From CBDHFQ01 sp965262565 (GTDB lineage: Bacteria > Bacteroidota > Bacteroidia > J057), in assembly GCA_965262565.1 (NCBI GenBank), contig CBDHFQ010000026.1, positions 1 to 64,000 of the forward strand: a stretch of DNA of 64,000 bases, written 5' to 3'. This document shows, piece after piece, positions 34,876-43,939 of the stretch. The position numbers and the translations under genes are program-made. Position 1 is the first letter of the stretch. Each line of letters opens with the position of its first letter. Below the pieces are notes generated by a model. The model searched no databases. It worked only from the letters and a program-made list of their open reading frames with translations, and was not told the DNA's origin.

Positions 34876-36921
34876 ATGAGCAACCGCCTTCAATACGAAA
34901 GCAGTCCCTATTTACTTCAACATGCCAACAACCCGGTAGATTGGTATCCATGGGGAGAGGAAGCCTTACATCGCGCTAAAGAGGAGAATAAACTTATCAT
35001 CGTCAGTATTGGGTATGCAGCTTGCCACTGGTGCCACGTCATGGAGCATGAATCTTTTGAAGATCAGGAGGTTGCTAAAGCAATGAACGAAAGATTTATC
35101 TGTATCAAGGTGGATCGTGAAGAAAGACCTGACATAGATAAGGTGTATATGGATGCAGTACTACTTATGTCAGGGCAAGGGGGATGGCCATTGAATGCAT
35201 TTGCTCTTCCAGATGGTAGGCCTATTTATGGAGGTACCTATTTTCAAAAAAGTGTCTGGATGCAAATTCTTCATCAGCTTTCAGATATGTATAGTAAGAC
35301 CCCTGACAAGGCAATGAGTTATGCCGATAATTTATATAAGGCTATCCAAGATGTGGGTAATATAAAGAAGATAGCTAATCATACAACTTTTCAACAAGGG
35401 GATATTATCGATACCCTTACAAACTGGTTGCCACAAATCGATACGAAATTCGGAGGTCGAAAAACCAAAGCTAATAAGTTTCCCTTACCAATGAATAATC
35501 TGAGCTTACTTCGCGCTTCCAAACTTCTTCACAAAGACGTTAGCGAACTGGCTCAATCTACCTATGAGGCGCAAAAAGTCACCTTGGAAAAGATGGCTTT
35601 TGGAGGAATTTATGATCATTTGGGGGGAGGTTTTGCGAGATACTCAGTAGATGCTTACTGGAAAGTTCCCCATTTTGAAAAGATGTTGTATGACAATGGA
35701 CAATTGGTCAGTTTGTACGCTGAAGCTTATGCGGCTGCACCTTCAGCAGCAAAAACCCAAAAAGATATTTACAAGCGCACAGTCTATCAAACCCTTGAAT
35801 TCGTAGAACGAGAACTTACTTCTCCAGAAGGAGGGTTTTATTCTTCTCTGGATGCCGATAGTGAAGGAGAAGAAGGGAAATACTATACATGGGCATTTGA
35901 AGAAATAGAAGAATTACTGGGAAATGAGGCTAAACTCTTTGCAGATTACTACAATGTCCATCCATTTGGAAATTGGGAAGGAAAGAATATTCTATTTATC
36001 CTGGAATCCGAGGAAGATTTTGCGGAAAGATGGAAGCTGGATGTAGCTGAATTTAAGGCAAAGATGGAAACAGGGAGAAAAACTCTTCTCGATAGACGAG
36101 CTTTAAGAGTAAGACCTGGATTGGATGACAAAATGTTAGCTTCTTGGAATGGCTTAATGCTTAAAGGATATATAGATGCCTACAAAGTATTTAAAGAACA
36201 AAGGTTTTTAGATATCGCACTGAAAAACGGAAACTTTCTGTTGGAAAAATTAACTGAAGATGGACAACTTTTTAGATCCTACAAAGAAGGGAAAAAGAGT
36301 ATCCAAGCATTTTTGGATGACTACGCAAATGTAATACATGCTTTTATTGCTTTGTATGAAGTCACTTTCAATGAAAAGTGGATGAATGCAGCCATCCAAT
36401 ATTTAACCTATGTATTAACTCATTTTTCCGACGATCAGAGCGGTATGTTTTTCTATACTTCAGATCAACAAGAAGTACTGGTAAAGCGAAAGATTGAAAC
36501 TCAGGATGATGTTATTCCATCTTCTAATGCAGTTCTGGCTCATGCATTGCTAACTATCGGACTATTGACTCACCAAACAAGCTATCGAGAACGTGCTGTC
36601 CAGATGCTTCAGAATATGCGTAAAAATATGATGGAAAATCCAGGATGGCACAGTGTATGGTTCCAACTATTCCTGAGATATACCTATCCTCATTTCGAAG
36701 TAGCTATTACTGGACCGGATGCTATATCTTTGAAATCACAGATGGATGAATATTATTATCCAAATTTGATTTTCGCTGGAAGTACTCAACAAAGTGGACT
36801 ACCTATTTTAGCAAATAGAGTTAGCGGGAATAATATGATATACGTATGTGAAGATTATTCTTGTAAATTACCAGTGAATTCTCCAGATCAGGCTATAGAA
36901 CAATTAAGGAGTGCCCTCTAA
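34876..36921 (+). CDS. DUF255 thioredoxin-like/six-hairpin glycosidase-like protein (YyaL family)
   Basis: The 681 residues begin with the DUF255 thioredoxin-fold block, SSPYLLQHANNPVDWYPWG and ACHWCHVM (Cys50, Cys53), followed by KVDREERPDID. The rest is the (alpha/alpha)6 region of the family, with GGIYDHLGGGFARYSVD and VPHFEKMLYDNGQL and the catalytic-domain-like DDKMLASWNGLMLKGY. The family (YyaL, human SPATA20) is widely conserved but its function is not settled; redox or N-acylglucosamine epimerase-like roles are suggested. There is no signal peptide. It converges on hslV with 12 bases between. Confidence 0.9.
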   Translation: MSNRLQYESSPYLLQHANNPVDWYPWGEEALHRAKEENKLIIVSIGYAACHWCHVMEHESFEDQEVAKAMNERFICIKVDREERPDIDKVYMDAVLLMSGQGGWPLNAFALPDGRPIYGGTYFQKSVWMQILHQLSDMYSKTPDKAMSYADNLYKAIQDVGNIKKIANHTTFQQGDIIDTLTNWLPQIDTKFGGRKTKANKFPLPMNNLSLLRASKLLHKDVSELAQSTYEAQKVTLEKMAFGGIYDHLGGGFARYSVDAYWKVPHFEKMLYDNGQLVSLYAEAYAAAPSAAKTQKDIYKRTVYQTLEFVERELTSPEGGFYSSLDADSEGEEGKYYTWAFEEIEELLGNEAKLFADYYNVHPFGNWEGKNILFILESEEDFAERWKLDVAEFKAKMETGRKTLLDRRALRVRPGLDDKMLASWNGLMLKGYIDAYKVFKEQRFLDIALKNGNFLLEKLTEDGQLFRSYKEGKKSIQAFLDDYANVIHAFIALYEVTFNEKWMNAAIQYLTYVLTHFSDDQSGMFFYTSDQQEVLVKRKIETQDDVIPSSNAVLAHALLTIGLLTHQTSYRERAVQMLQNMRKNMMENPGWHSVWFQLFLRYTYPHFEVAITGPDAISLKSQMDEYYYPNLIFAGSTQQSGLPILANRVSGNNMIYVCEDYSCKLPVNSPDQAIEQLRSAL

Positions 36922-36933
36922 TATACTGGACAA

Positions 36934-37500
36934 TTACTCATTAGAGGAAGAAGGTAATTCCATAATCGTAAAATTACTGTTGGTATAAATACAAATATCA
37001 GCAGCAATCTGTAGTGCTTCCCGAACAATTTCCTTAGCAGATAGGTGTGAGGCGTGCCGTTTTAATGCTAATGCAGCCGATCTAGCATAATTAGCTCCAG
37101 AACCTATGGCTAACACCTGTTCATCTGGAGCTAACACATCTCCAGAACCGCTAATAATAAAGGCATCATCTTTATCCATGACAATTAGCATAGCCTCTAA
37201 CCGGCGTAGATATCGATCTGTTCTCCACTCCTTAGCCAATTCCACTGCTGATCGCTGTAAATTACTTCTGTACATATTCAGCTTCTCATCCAGCTTTTCA
37301 AGAATCGCAAAAGCATCTGAAGTGGCACCAGCAAATCCGGCCAAGATATTACCATTGTCCATCTGCCTTAGTTTCTTCACATTACTTTTAGCTACCGTAT
37401 CTCCCATTGTTGCTTGCCCATCTGCCCCAATAGCTATCTCTCCATTATGTACTACTCCTAACACCGTAGTGCTATGTATCACTGGATAATTGTTATGCAT
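36934..37500 (-). CDS. hslV: ATP-dependent protease subunit HslV
   Basis: HslV is the proteolytic core of the HslUV protease. The 188-residue protein has the active N-terminal threonine region STTVLGVVHNG after a ten-residue propeptide, then IAIGADGQATMGDTVAKSNVKKLR, LAGFAGATSDAF, ELAKEWRTDR and IGSGANYARSAA, all family blocks. The usual partner hslU is not adjacent and not in this window; the upstream gene is nuoI with 12 bases between. The propeptide must be removed to expose the threonine. Confidence 0.94.
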   Translation of the reverse strand: MHNNYPVIHSTTVLGVVHNGEIAIGADGQATMGDTVAKSNVKKLRQMDNGNILAGFAGATSDAFAILEKLDEKLNMYRSNLQRSAVELAKEWRTDRYLRRLEAMLIVMDKDDAFIISGSGDVLAPDEQVLAIGSGANYARSAALALKRHASHLSAKEIVREALQIAADICIYTNSNFTIMELPSSSNE

Positions 37501-37512
37501 AGAACATTTTCA

Positions 37513-38112
37513 CTAATCATTGTCGAACACAGAATCACGATTGCGCAACGTATGAATATTATTCTCCTTTTCAAAGTCGTACGTTTCTCCAAAGTTTGGA
37601 TTGCGCTTTCTAGCCAACCAATCTAGCCTGGGTTTTAGCTTTTCCTTATCCTGAACTAAGCGATCTTTTCCAAATACCGCATTTTCTCTGGTGGGAAAGT
37701 TCATATCGTATTCCGGACTCATCACTATAGCTTCCTCGGGACACACTTCTTCACAAAATCCACAATAAATACATCTCAGCATATCTATTTCAAACCGCTC
37801 AGGATATCTTTCTTTTCTGTCGGGAGTTTCAGCCGCCTGCATACTGATTGCTAAAGGAGGACAAGCTCTGGCACACAGTCCACAAGCAACACATCTTTCT
37901 ACTCCATTTTCTGCGACTAATACCGGCCGGCCCCTAAACTCTTCGCCAAGCTTTATTTCTTTCTCCGGATAGCCAATAGTTACAGTAGGTTTGAATATAT
38001 GTTTGAAAGAATACCAAAGGCCTTTAAGTATTTCGGGAAAATAAAGTTTCCCACTAAGAGTTAATTTACGCTCAGAAGGATCTCCCTTAATAATTCCTTT
38101 TTTGTTTTCCAT
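37513..38112 (-). CDS. nuoI: NADH-quinone oxidoreductase subunit I-like ferredoxin protein
   Basis: A 199-residue protein with two [4Fe-4S] motifs, CVACGLCARACP (Cys74, 77, 80, 84) and CIYCGFCEEVCP (Cys114, 117, 120, 124). GLWYSFKHIFKP precedes them and a conserved C-terminal MSPEYDMNFPTRE block follows, which matches complex I subunit NuoI. NuoI carries electrons to the quinone site at the membrane. The gene stands alone next to hslV, whereas nuo genes usually form one operon, so it may have been moved out of the cluster or serve a related complex. The length is slightly long for NuoI. Confidence 0.88.
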   Translation of the reverse strand: MENKKGIIKGDPSERKLTLSGKLYFPEILKGLWYSFKHIFKPTVTIGYPEKEIKLGEEFRGRPVLVAENGVERCVACGLCARACPPLAISMQAAETPDRKERYPERFEIDMLRCIYCGFCEEVCPEEAIVMSPEYDMNFPTRENAVFGKDRLVQDKEKLKPRLDWLARKRNPNFGETYDFEKENNIHTLRNRDSVFDND

Positions 38113-38302
38113 ATGTCATAATAAGCTTAATGGCTAAAATAATATCCATTACTCGCTGAACCAAACCACAGAATTAAATGTTTAAGAATTTTATAAATCA
38201 ACCTTATGAAATTTAAAAGATTGGTAACCTATAATTGTATCATCCACCATATTTTTTATGTATATTTAATATAGTGGCTTCTTCAGGAATGAATTCCCTA
38301 TA

Positions 38303-39178
38303 ATGAGAGACTTAAAGTATTTTTTCTATTTATCCCGTCCCTTCAATGTGTTCATTTCACTCTTAACTTTTGGAGTGGCGTGCTTTATAGCCACAGAACA
38401 ATCATGGTCCTTTCTCAAGGAAGGTACTTTTTGGGCAACTGCTGCTACCATTGGGGTGATTGCTGCTACAGGATATTGGATTAATGATGTGTATGATTTC
38501 CGAATAGATCGTATTAATAAGCCGGGAAAAACCATTGTAAATGCCATCTTATCCGTAAAGAAAGTACTAACTGCTTACTTTGCCGCCAACTTTTCTATTC
38601 TTGTCTTTTCTGCTGTACTTATCACCTATCACTTCCACCAGTTAGAAGTTACTTTTATCAATATACTCTCTATTATTCTTCTATTTATCTACGCCAGCTA
38701 TCTGAAAAGGGTAAGTGTAGCAGGGAATTTAGTCATCGCTTTCCTCATAGCCCTTGTGATTATTCTGGCGGGATATTTATATGATATTAACTTACCGCTA
38801 GTTTGGACTATGGTATTTGCTTTTCAAATTACACTTATCAGAGAGATAACGAAGGATATCGAAGATATAAGAGGTGATCTGCAGTTTCACTTAGAAACCC
38901 TTCCCATTCAGGTAGGTATCAGAAACACTAAAAAAATATTATTGTTCCTATATATCTGTTTCTGGGTTTCTTGCTATTTACCCATCATTGTTCATTATTA
39001 TAAGGAAAAAGAGTGGCTAACGGAATATGGACTCATTTCCTTTCTCATCGTACAAATTCCATTATTCTGGGTAATGCGTAAAATGATCCACTCTGCGAAA
39101 CCCGATGACTTTTCCATCCAGAGTAAATATTTAAAATATATAATGCTCTCTGGAATTACTACGCTTTTTTTTCTTTAA
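38303..39178 (+). CDS. UbiA-family prenyltransferase
   Basis: The 291-residue protein has about eight membrane segments and both aspartate motifs of UbiA prenyltransferases: NDVYDFRIDRINKPG near residue 54 and ITKDIEDIRGDL near residue 188. They bind the prenyl diphosphate through magnesium. The closest group by pattern is the geranylgeranylglycerol-phosphate synthase-like or menaquinone/heme side-chain transferases of Bacteroidota; the acceptor cannot be told apart. Its last 20 bases overlap the end of the convergent small cysteine protein gene. Confidence 0.85.
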   Translation: MRDLKYFFYLSRPFNVFISLLTFGVACFIATEQSWSFLKEGTFWATAATIGVIAATGYWINDVYDFRIDRINKPGKTIVNAILSVKKVLTAYFAANFSILVFSAVLITYHFHQLEVTFINILSIILLFIYASYLKRVSVAGNLVIAFLIALVIILAGYLYDINLPLVWTMVFAFQITLIREITKDIEDIRGDLQFHLETLPIQVGIRNTKKILLFLYICFWVSCYLPIIVHYYKEKEWLTEYGLISFLIVQIPLFWVMRKMIHSAKPDDFSIQSKYLKYIMLSGITTLFFL

Positions 39179-39329
39179 TAAAGCCCGTACAATACATTAC
39201 AGGTTGAGGAGGATATTTACCAAAAGCATCATCTTCCGTACTTTTTTGACATAGCCAAAATTCGCTTCCCCGCTTATTTATGATTACCCTCTTCCATTTA
39301 CAATGATAACACAAAGACTGTTTCCACAT
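39159..39329 (-). CDS. Small four-cysteine protein with KYPPQPV motif
   Basis: A 56-residue frame, easily missed because of its size. It begins with LCYHCKWKRV (Cys7, Cys10), has LCQKS (Cys27) and ends with GKYPPQPVMYCTGF (Cys47). The four cysteines suggest a zinc knuckle, and the KYPPQPV-x-x-C block is shared by small proteins I recognise from many bacteria, none with a known role. Its ATG overlaps the stop of the upstream LuxE-like gene (TAATG), so it is probably translated by coupling. The 3' end overlaps the convergent UbiA gene by 20 bases. Coding support comes from the motif pattern and the overlap. Confidence 0.7.
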   Translation of the reverse strand: MWKQSLCYHCKWKRVIINKRGSEFWLCQKSTEDDAFGKYPPQPVMYCTGFIKEKKA

Positions 39330-40330
39330 TATTGGTACATTAAATTACACCCCCTCAAGTCAGCATAATCAAGACGTCCTAGTATTTCATAGCTTCCATC
39401 TGGATGAGCCCTTCCTATATCATCAGTGGCTATAAAAGCACATGAGTCAATATTTGCCAAATCTACGATATTTATCCGACCGGTTTTGCCTATCTTTTTA
39501 GGCAAAGATGAAAGATGAATGTCAGAAATGATAAACTTCATCCAGGGAGGCGTTTTAAATCTCCCTCCTCCTAAAGAGTACGCCTGGCTTAATAATTCAG
39601 TCATCCCATATTCTGAATATATGCGATCTACCGAAAAACGTTCTGATAAATAATAGTGAAGTGCCTGCTTTGTCATTTCTTCCCTTCGCCCTTTCATTCC
39701 CCCTGTTTCCATGACGATCGTATTAGCAGGTAAAGCCCGGTGATAATAATCTGCAAAATCCATTAAGGCAAAGCTTACCCCAATAAGTAGTGTAGGTAAA
39801 TCCTGTTTATGAGCCACATCCAATGCATCCGCTAATTCGTCGAAATTGTAAAGGTAAAAGCCACTTCCTGGAAGACCGAAGTCAGATATCCAATGTTGAA
39901 CCATCTGAACCAGCGAGGACTGGGATCGTTCTAAATAGGAAGGTAGCAACGCAAGGATGTAATATGGTTCCTCCTTAAAAAAAGTGCAGAATCCTGCCAT
40001 ACTAACTTTATAATACCAATCTAACGACTTTACGTGGTGCCTGGAAGGTTGTTGACCAGTAGTCCCACTGCTTTCGAAAATCATCTCTGCTTCCCATCCT
40101 TCACCCGTTTTTAGGTCCAAATGCTTGAAGAACTCTATCGGAATAAACTGAGGATCAGAAACTCCTAACTCCTGACAAAAAGTCCTAACTACCTTGTTAT
40201 GTGTTAACTGATACTGCCAGAGAGATTCCATCTGCCGCTCAAAATCAAAAACTGATGAAAAAAAATCGTTTTTGAACTTTTCGGAATTAAATTTGTTCAT
40301 TTGGCGTATTCGATTCAATAATTCTGACAA
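39329..40330 (-). CDS. LuxE-like acyl-protein synthetase/acyltransferase
   Basis: The 333-residue protein contains the AMP-binding-type loop FESSGTTGQQPSRH near residue 85, preceded by PIEFFKHLDLKTG, and later MTELLSQAY and a C-terminal LARITD-like stretch (FIATDDIGRAHPDGSYEILGR). This is the pattern of LuxE/PaaK-related acyl-protein synthetases, which activate a carboxylic acid as an adenylate. In Bacteroidota a stand-alone copy is common and its acid is unknown. The start is uncertain between 40330 and the ATG at 40300. It overlaps the small cysteine gene by one base. Confidence 0.8.
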   Translation of the reverse strand: MSELLNRIRQMNKFNSEKFKNDFFSSVFDFERQMESLWQYQLTHNKVVRTFCQELGVSDPQFIPIEFFKHLDLKTGEGWEAEMIFESSGTTGQQPSRHHVKSLDWYYKVSMAGFCTFFKEEPYYILALLPSYLERSQSSLVQMVQHWISDFGLPGSGFYLYNFDELADALDVAHKQDLPTLLIGVSFALMDFADYYHRALPANTIVMETGGMKGRREEMTKQALHYYLSERFSVDRIYSEYGMTELLSQAYSLGGGRFKTPPWMKFIISDIHLSSLPKKIGKTGRINIVDLANIDSCAFIATDDIGRAHPDGSYEILGRLDYADLRGCNLMYQ

Positions 40331-40426
40331 ACAACCTAAAATACCCAGATCGTATAAGTATATTTGAACTTGAATGTAATTAGACCAATTTTACGCATAA
40401 TACTCTAATAAAGATATACACGACGG

Positions 40427-41959
40427 ATGATTGAAACCGCTAAATTAATTCGGATCAAAACACTAGGAGAATTGAAAGCTTCCGGATATCAACCAAAAAA
40501 GGTAAAGGAAGAACTGAGAACTAACTTGATCCGGAAGATGCGACAAAAAGAAGAAATATTTACAGGAGTCCTGGGTTATGAAGATACGGTTATTCCAGAT
40601 ATACAAAGAGCTATTCTTTCCAGACATAATATCATTCTATTGGGATTAAGAGGGCAAGCAAAAACGAGGATTGCCAGACAGATGGTCGACTTATTAGACG
40701 AATACATTCCCATCGTAGAGGGCTCGGAAATGAATGATGATCCCTTTCAGCCGTTATCCAGATATGCAATAGATCTTATTACCGAGAAAGGAGATGAAAC
40801 TCCTGTGGTATGGGTTCATCGCACAGAAAGATATACAGAGAAACTCGCTACGCCAGATGTAACCGTAGCAGACTTAATAGGTGATGTAGATCCTATAAAA
40901 GCTGCATCTCTTCGTTTACCCTATTCCGATGAACGAGTGATCCATTTTGGATTAATACCACGTTCTCATAGAGCAATCTTTGCCATCAACGAACTTCCTG
41001 ACTTACAACCCAGAATTCAGGTAGCTTTGTTCAATATGCTTCAAGAAGGAGATATACAAATAAGAGGATTTAAACTTCGGCTCCCTCTAGATATACAATT
41101 TGTTTTCACTGCTAACCCAGAGGACTATACGAATAGAGGAAGTATTGTCACTCCATTAAAGGACAGGATAGAAAGTCAGATTCTCACACATTATCCAAAA
41201 TCCTTGGAAATATCCAGAAAAATCACACAACAAGAAGCTCGAGTGCATGAGCATCAACAAAATCACATTGACGTTGATGAGCTTTGCAGTGATTTGGTAG
41301 AATACATCGCTATAGAAGCCAGAGATAGTGAATATGTAGATGAAAAAAGTGGGGTTTCTGCTCGTTTAACCATTTCTGCATTTGAAAATCTGAATAGTGC
41401 CGTAGAGAGAAGAATGATCATTAACGGAGAAAAAAAGGGATATAGCCGAATTGGGGATTTAGTAGGTGTAATCCCTGCAATTACAGGAAAAATCGAATTG
41501 GTATACGAAGGGGAACAAGAAGGACCTGCTATTGTGGCTCAAAAGCTTGTAAGTAAAGCCATTAGAAAAACCTTTGTAAATTACTTTCCTAACCCTGAGC
41601 GGATCAAAAGAAATGATCCAGAAAATCCTTATCGCGACATTACGCGATGGTTTGGTAAAGGAAAATCACTGGATCTCATCAATGATATTTCTAATAAGGC
41701 CTATAAAACCTCTTTAGATAAAGTGCCAGGACTTGAAAAACTGGTTCAAAAATATTATAAAGGCGTCCCTTCCGAACGCAAGTATTTGTTAATGGAATTT
41801 GTACTGCACGGATTGGCTGAGTATTCGTTATTAGGAAAACAGTCTCTTGAAGCAGGTACTCAATTTAAAGACCTCTTGAGTGGTATGCTAAACATTCCGG
41901 ATGAAGATGATGAGGACGATGATGCAGATTGGGGAGGTTACTATGAAAGAGGTAGGTGA
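40427..41959 (+). CDS. BchI/MoxR-like AAA+ ATPase
   Basis: A 510-residue AAA+ protein related to magnesium-chelatase subunit I. Walker A reads GLRGQAKT (residues 73-80), the variant normal in this family, and is followed by PDVTVADLIGDVDP, HRAIFAINELPDLQPRIQVAL (Walker B) and FVFTANPEDYTNRG with sensor 1. The C-terminus is strongly acidic (EDDEDDDADW). Relatives are usually paired with a VWA-domain gene. Here an ABC exporter follows 74 bases later, and no VWA partner is near apart from coxE 33 kb away. The function is unknown, perhaps a remodelling ATPase. Confidence 0.85.
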   Translation: MIETAKLIRIKTLGELKASGYQPKKVKEELRTNLIRKMRQKEEIFTGVLGYEDTVIPDIQRAILSRHNIILLGLRGQAKTRIARQMVDLLDEYIPIVEGSEMNDDPFQPLSRYAIDLITEKGDETPVVWVHRTERYTEKLATPDVTVADLIGDVDPIKAASLRLPYSDERVIHFGLIPRSHRAIFAINELPDLQPRIQVALFNMLQEGDIQIRGFKLRLPLDIQFVFTANPEDYTNRGSIVTPLKDRIESQILTHYPKSLEISRKITQQEARVHEHQQNHIDVDELCSDLVEYIAIEARDSEYVDEKSGVSARLTISAFENLNSAVERRMIINGEKKGYSRIGDLVGVIPAITGKIELVYEGEQEGPAIVAQKLVSKAIRKTFVNYFPNPERIKRNDPENPYRDITRWFGKGKSLDLINDISNKAYKTSLDKVPGLEKLVQKYYKGVPSERKYLLMEFVLHGLAEYSLLGKQSLEAGTQFKDLLSGMLNIPDEDDEDDDADWGGYYERGR

Positions 41960-42033
41960 TACAACATTAAATCAACAATGGGGCTGACACTTATACAGAA
42001 AATGTCACAAAAGAAGAAGTGTGATCTGTAGGC

Positions 42034-43860
42034 ATGGCAAAAAGAAATAAGAACCACCAACTATATTTTCCTGAAGAGGATAAGAAACGGAAAGTCACCG
42101 GGGAAAGTCTTAAACAAATCCTCGAGATAGTTACTTTTATCAAACCTTACAGAGGATTATTTTTTTTAGGATTATTTTTTCTACTCCTATCAACAGTAGC
42201 CACCTTCGCTTTCATCACCTTCCTAAAAGATTTAGTAGATCCTGCCGTATATCAAACTGACGGATGGGAACAGGAAATTCAGTCAGTAGCGAAAATGCTG
42301 GTAATTGTTCTCATTATTCAAGCATTCTTTTCTTTTATGCGAATCTATCTCTTTGCCAGAGTGAGCGAAAGAACCATGGCGGATATTAGAAACGCGATCT
42401 ACCAACACTTACTGGTGTTACCATTGTCATTTTTCGAAAAGAGAAGAGTAGGAGAATTAACAAGCAGAATTACCGGAGACGTCACTCAGTTACAAAATGC
42501 CCTTTCCGTCTCATTGGCAGAGTTCATTCGCCAGATCGCAACCTTTCTTATTGGCGTAGTATTGCTATTCGGAATTTCAGTCAAACTAAGCTTGATAATG
42601 TTAAGTACGTTTCCTGTAGCAATTATTTGCGCTATTTTTATTGGTAAATACATCCGAAAAGTAGCCAAAAAATCTCAGGACGCTCTTGCAGAAGGAAATG
42701 TAATTGTAGAGGAAACTCTCCAGTCTATACAGGTAGTGAAAGCTTTTGTAAATGAGCGATTCGAGGCCTTGAGATATCAAAAACACATGTCAGAGGTAGT
42801 AAACTTTGCTTTGAAAGCTGCTAACGCCAGAGGAATTTTTGTAGTGTTTCTCATTACAGCTGTGTTCGGGGGAATAACCCTGGTAGTGTGGTTTGGAGTA
42901 AATATGATCGGCCAGGGAGTGCTTACGACAGGAAGCTTCATTTATTTTATCATGGTCACTATGTTCATAGGAGGCTCTATCGCAGGACTTGGTGATTTAT
43001 ACGGCCAATTACAACGAACCATTGGGGCTTCAGAAAGAATTAGAGGAATTTTAAGAGAGAACACAGAATATACCTTCTCGACTCAACCTCCCAATTTAGC
43101 CAGTTCTATTTCGGGCCACATCATTTTCGAGAATGTACACTTCAGATATCCCACTCGTCCAGATGTTAATGTACTAAAAGGAGTGAACCTGGACATTGAA
43201 ACAGGAGAAAAAGTAGCTTTAGTAGGTTATAGTGGTGCAGGAAAATCAACAATCGCCAACCTGGTTCTCCATTTTTATCCCTTGGAACAAGGTCAAATAT
43301 ATATAGATCAAAAACCTATCCATTCCTTTACCTATCCCGAATTAAGGAGTCAAATTGGCATTGTCCCTCAGGAAGTATTGTTGTTTGGTGGTACCATTAG
43401 AGAGAATATCGCTTATGGACGCCCAGGAGCTTCTCTTTCAGATATTCAGCATGCAGCAAAACAAGCTTACGCTTGGGAATTTATTCAGCAATTTCCGGAA
43501 GGTATAGAAACGATCGTCGGTGAACGAGGAGTAAAACTTTCAGGAGGGCAACGCCAAAGAATAGCTATTGCCAGAGCAGTCTTAAAAGATCCATCGATCC
43601 TCATTCTGGATGAAGCAACCAGTTCGTTGGATGCGGAATCTGAACATCTGGTACAAGCAGCCCTCGACCATTTAATGGAAGGAAGGACAACCATCATTAT
43701 TGCTCATAGATTATCTACCATCAGAAAAGTAGATAGAATTTATGTCCTAAATGAAGGAAAAATAGCAGAATCCGGTTCTCATAATGAACTTTCTATCAGA
43801 GACAATGGAATTTATCAAAACCTGCTAAAACTTCAACTGGAGACAAACGAAACTGGATGA
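42034..43860 (+). CDS. ABC exporter, fused permease and ATPase (MsbA-like)
   Basis: A 608-residue half-transporter. It has six membrane segments in the first 330 residues, with PLSFFEKRRVGELTSRI as the typical coupling region. The ATPase domain has Walker A GYSGAGKST (about 398-406), LSGGQRQRIAIARA (from about 502) and Walker B ILILDEATSSLDAESE. It works as a homodimer and most resembles lipid or multidrug exporters of the MsbA/BmrA type. The substrate is unknown. No export partner genes are adjacent. Confidence 0.92.
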   Translation: MAKRNKNHQLYFPEEDKKRKVTGESLKQILEIVTFIKPYRGLFFLGLFFLLLSTVATFAFITFLKDLVDPAVYQTDGWEQEIQSVAKMLVIVLIIQAFFSFMRIYLFARVSERTMADIRNAIYQHLLVLPLSFFEKRRVGELTSRITGDVTQLQNALSVSLAEFIRQIATFLIGVVLLFGISVKLSLIMLSTFPVAIICAIFIGKYIRKVAKKSQDALAEGNVIVEETLQSIQVVKAFVNERFEALRYQKHMSEVVNFALKAANARGIFVVFLITAVFGGITLVVWFGVNMIGQGVLTTGSFIYFIMVTMFIGGSIAGLGDLYGQLQRTIGASERIRGILRENTEYTFSTQPPNLASSISGHIIFENVHFRYPTRPDVNVLKGVNLDIETGEKVALVGYSGAGKSTIANLVLHFYPLEQGQIYIDQKPIHSFTYPELRSQIGIVPQEVLLFGGTIRENIAYGRPGASLSDIQHAAKQAYAWEFIQQFPEGIETIVGERGVKLSGGQRQRIAIARAVLKDPSILILDEATSSLDAESEHLVQAALDHLMEGRTTIIIAHRLSTIRKVDRIYVLNEGKIAESGSHNELSIRDNGIYQNLLKLQLETNETG

Positions 43861-43939
43861 TTTTTTGTGCCAATAGGTAAGCCCCCTAACTTTTACAATG
43901 GATGGGATGAATTGATCAGCTATTGCTCATTGGAACCGC

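Noticed and set aside
39329..40330. Bioluminescence (lux) function for the LuxE-like gene
   Set aside because: No luxA, luxB, luxC or luxD genes are near, and stand-alone LuxE-like synthetases are common in non-luminous Bacteroidota.
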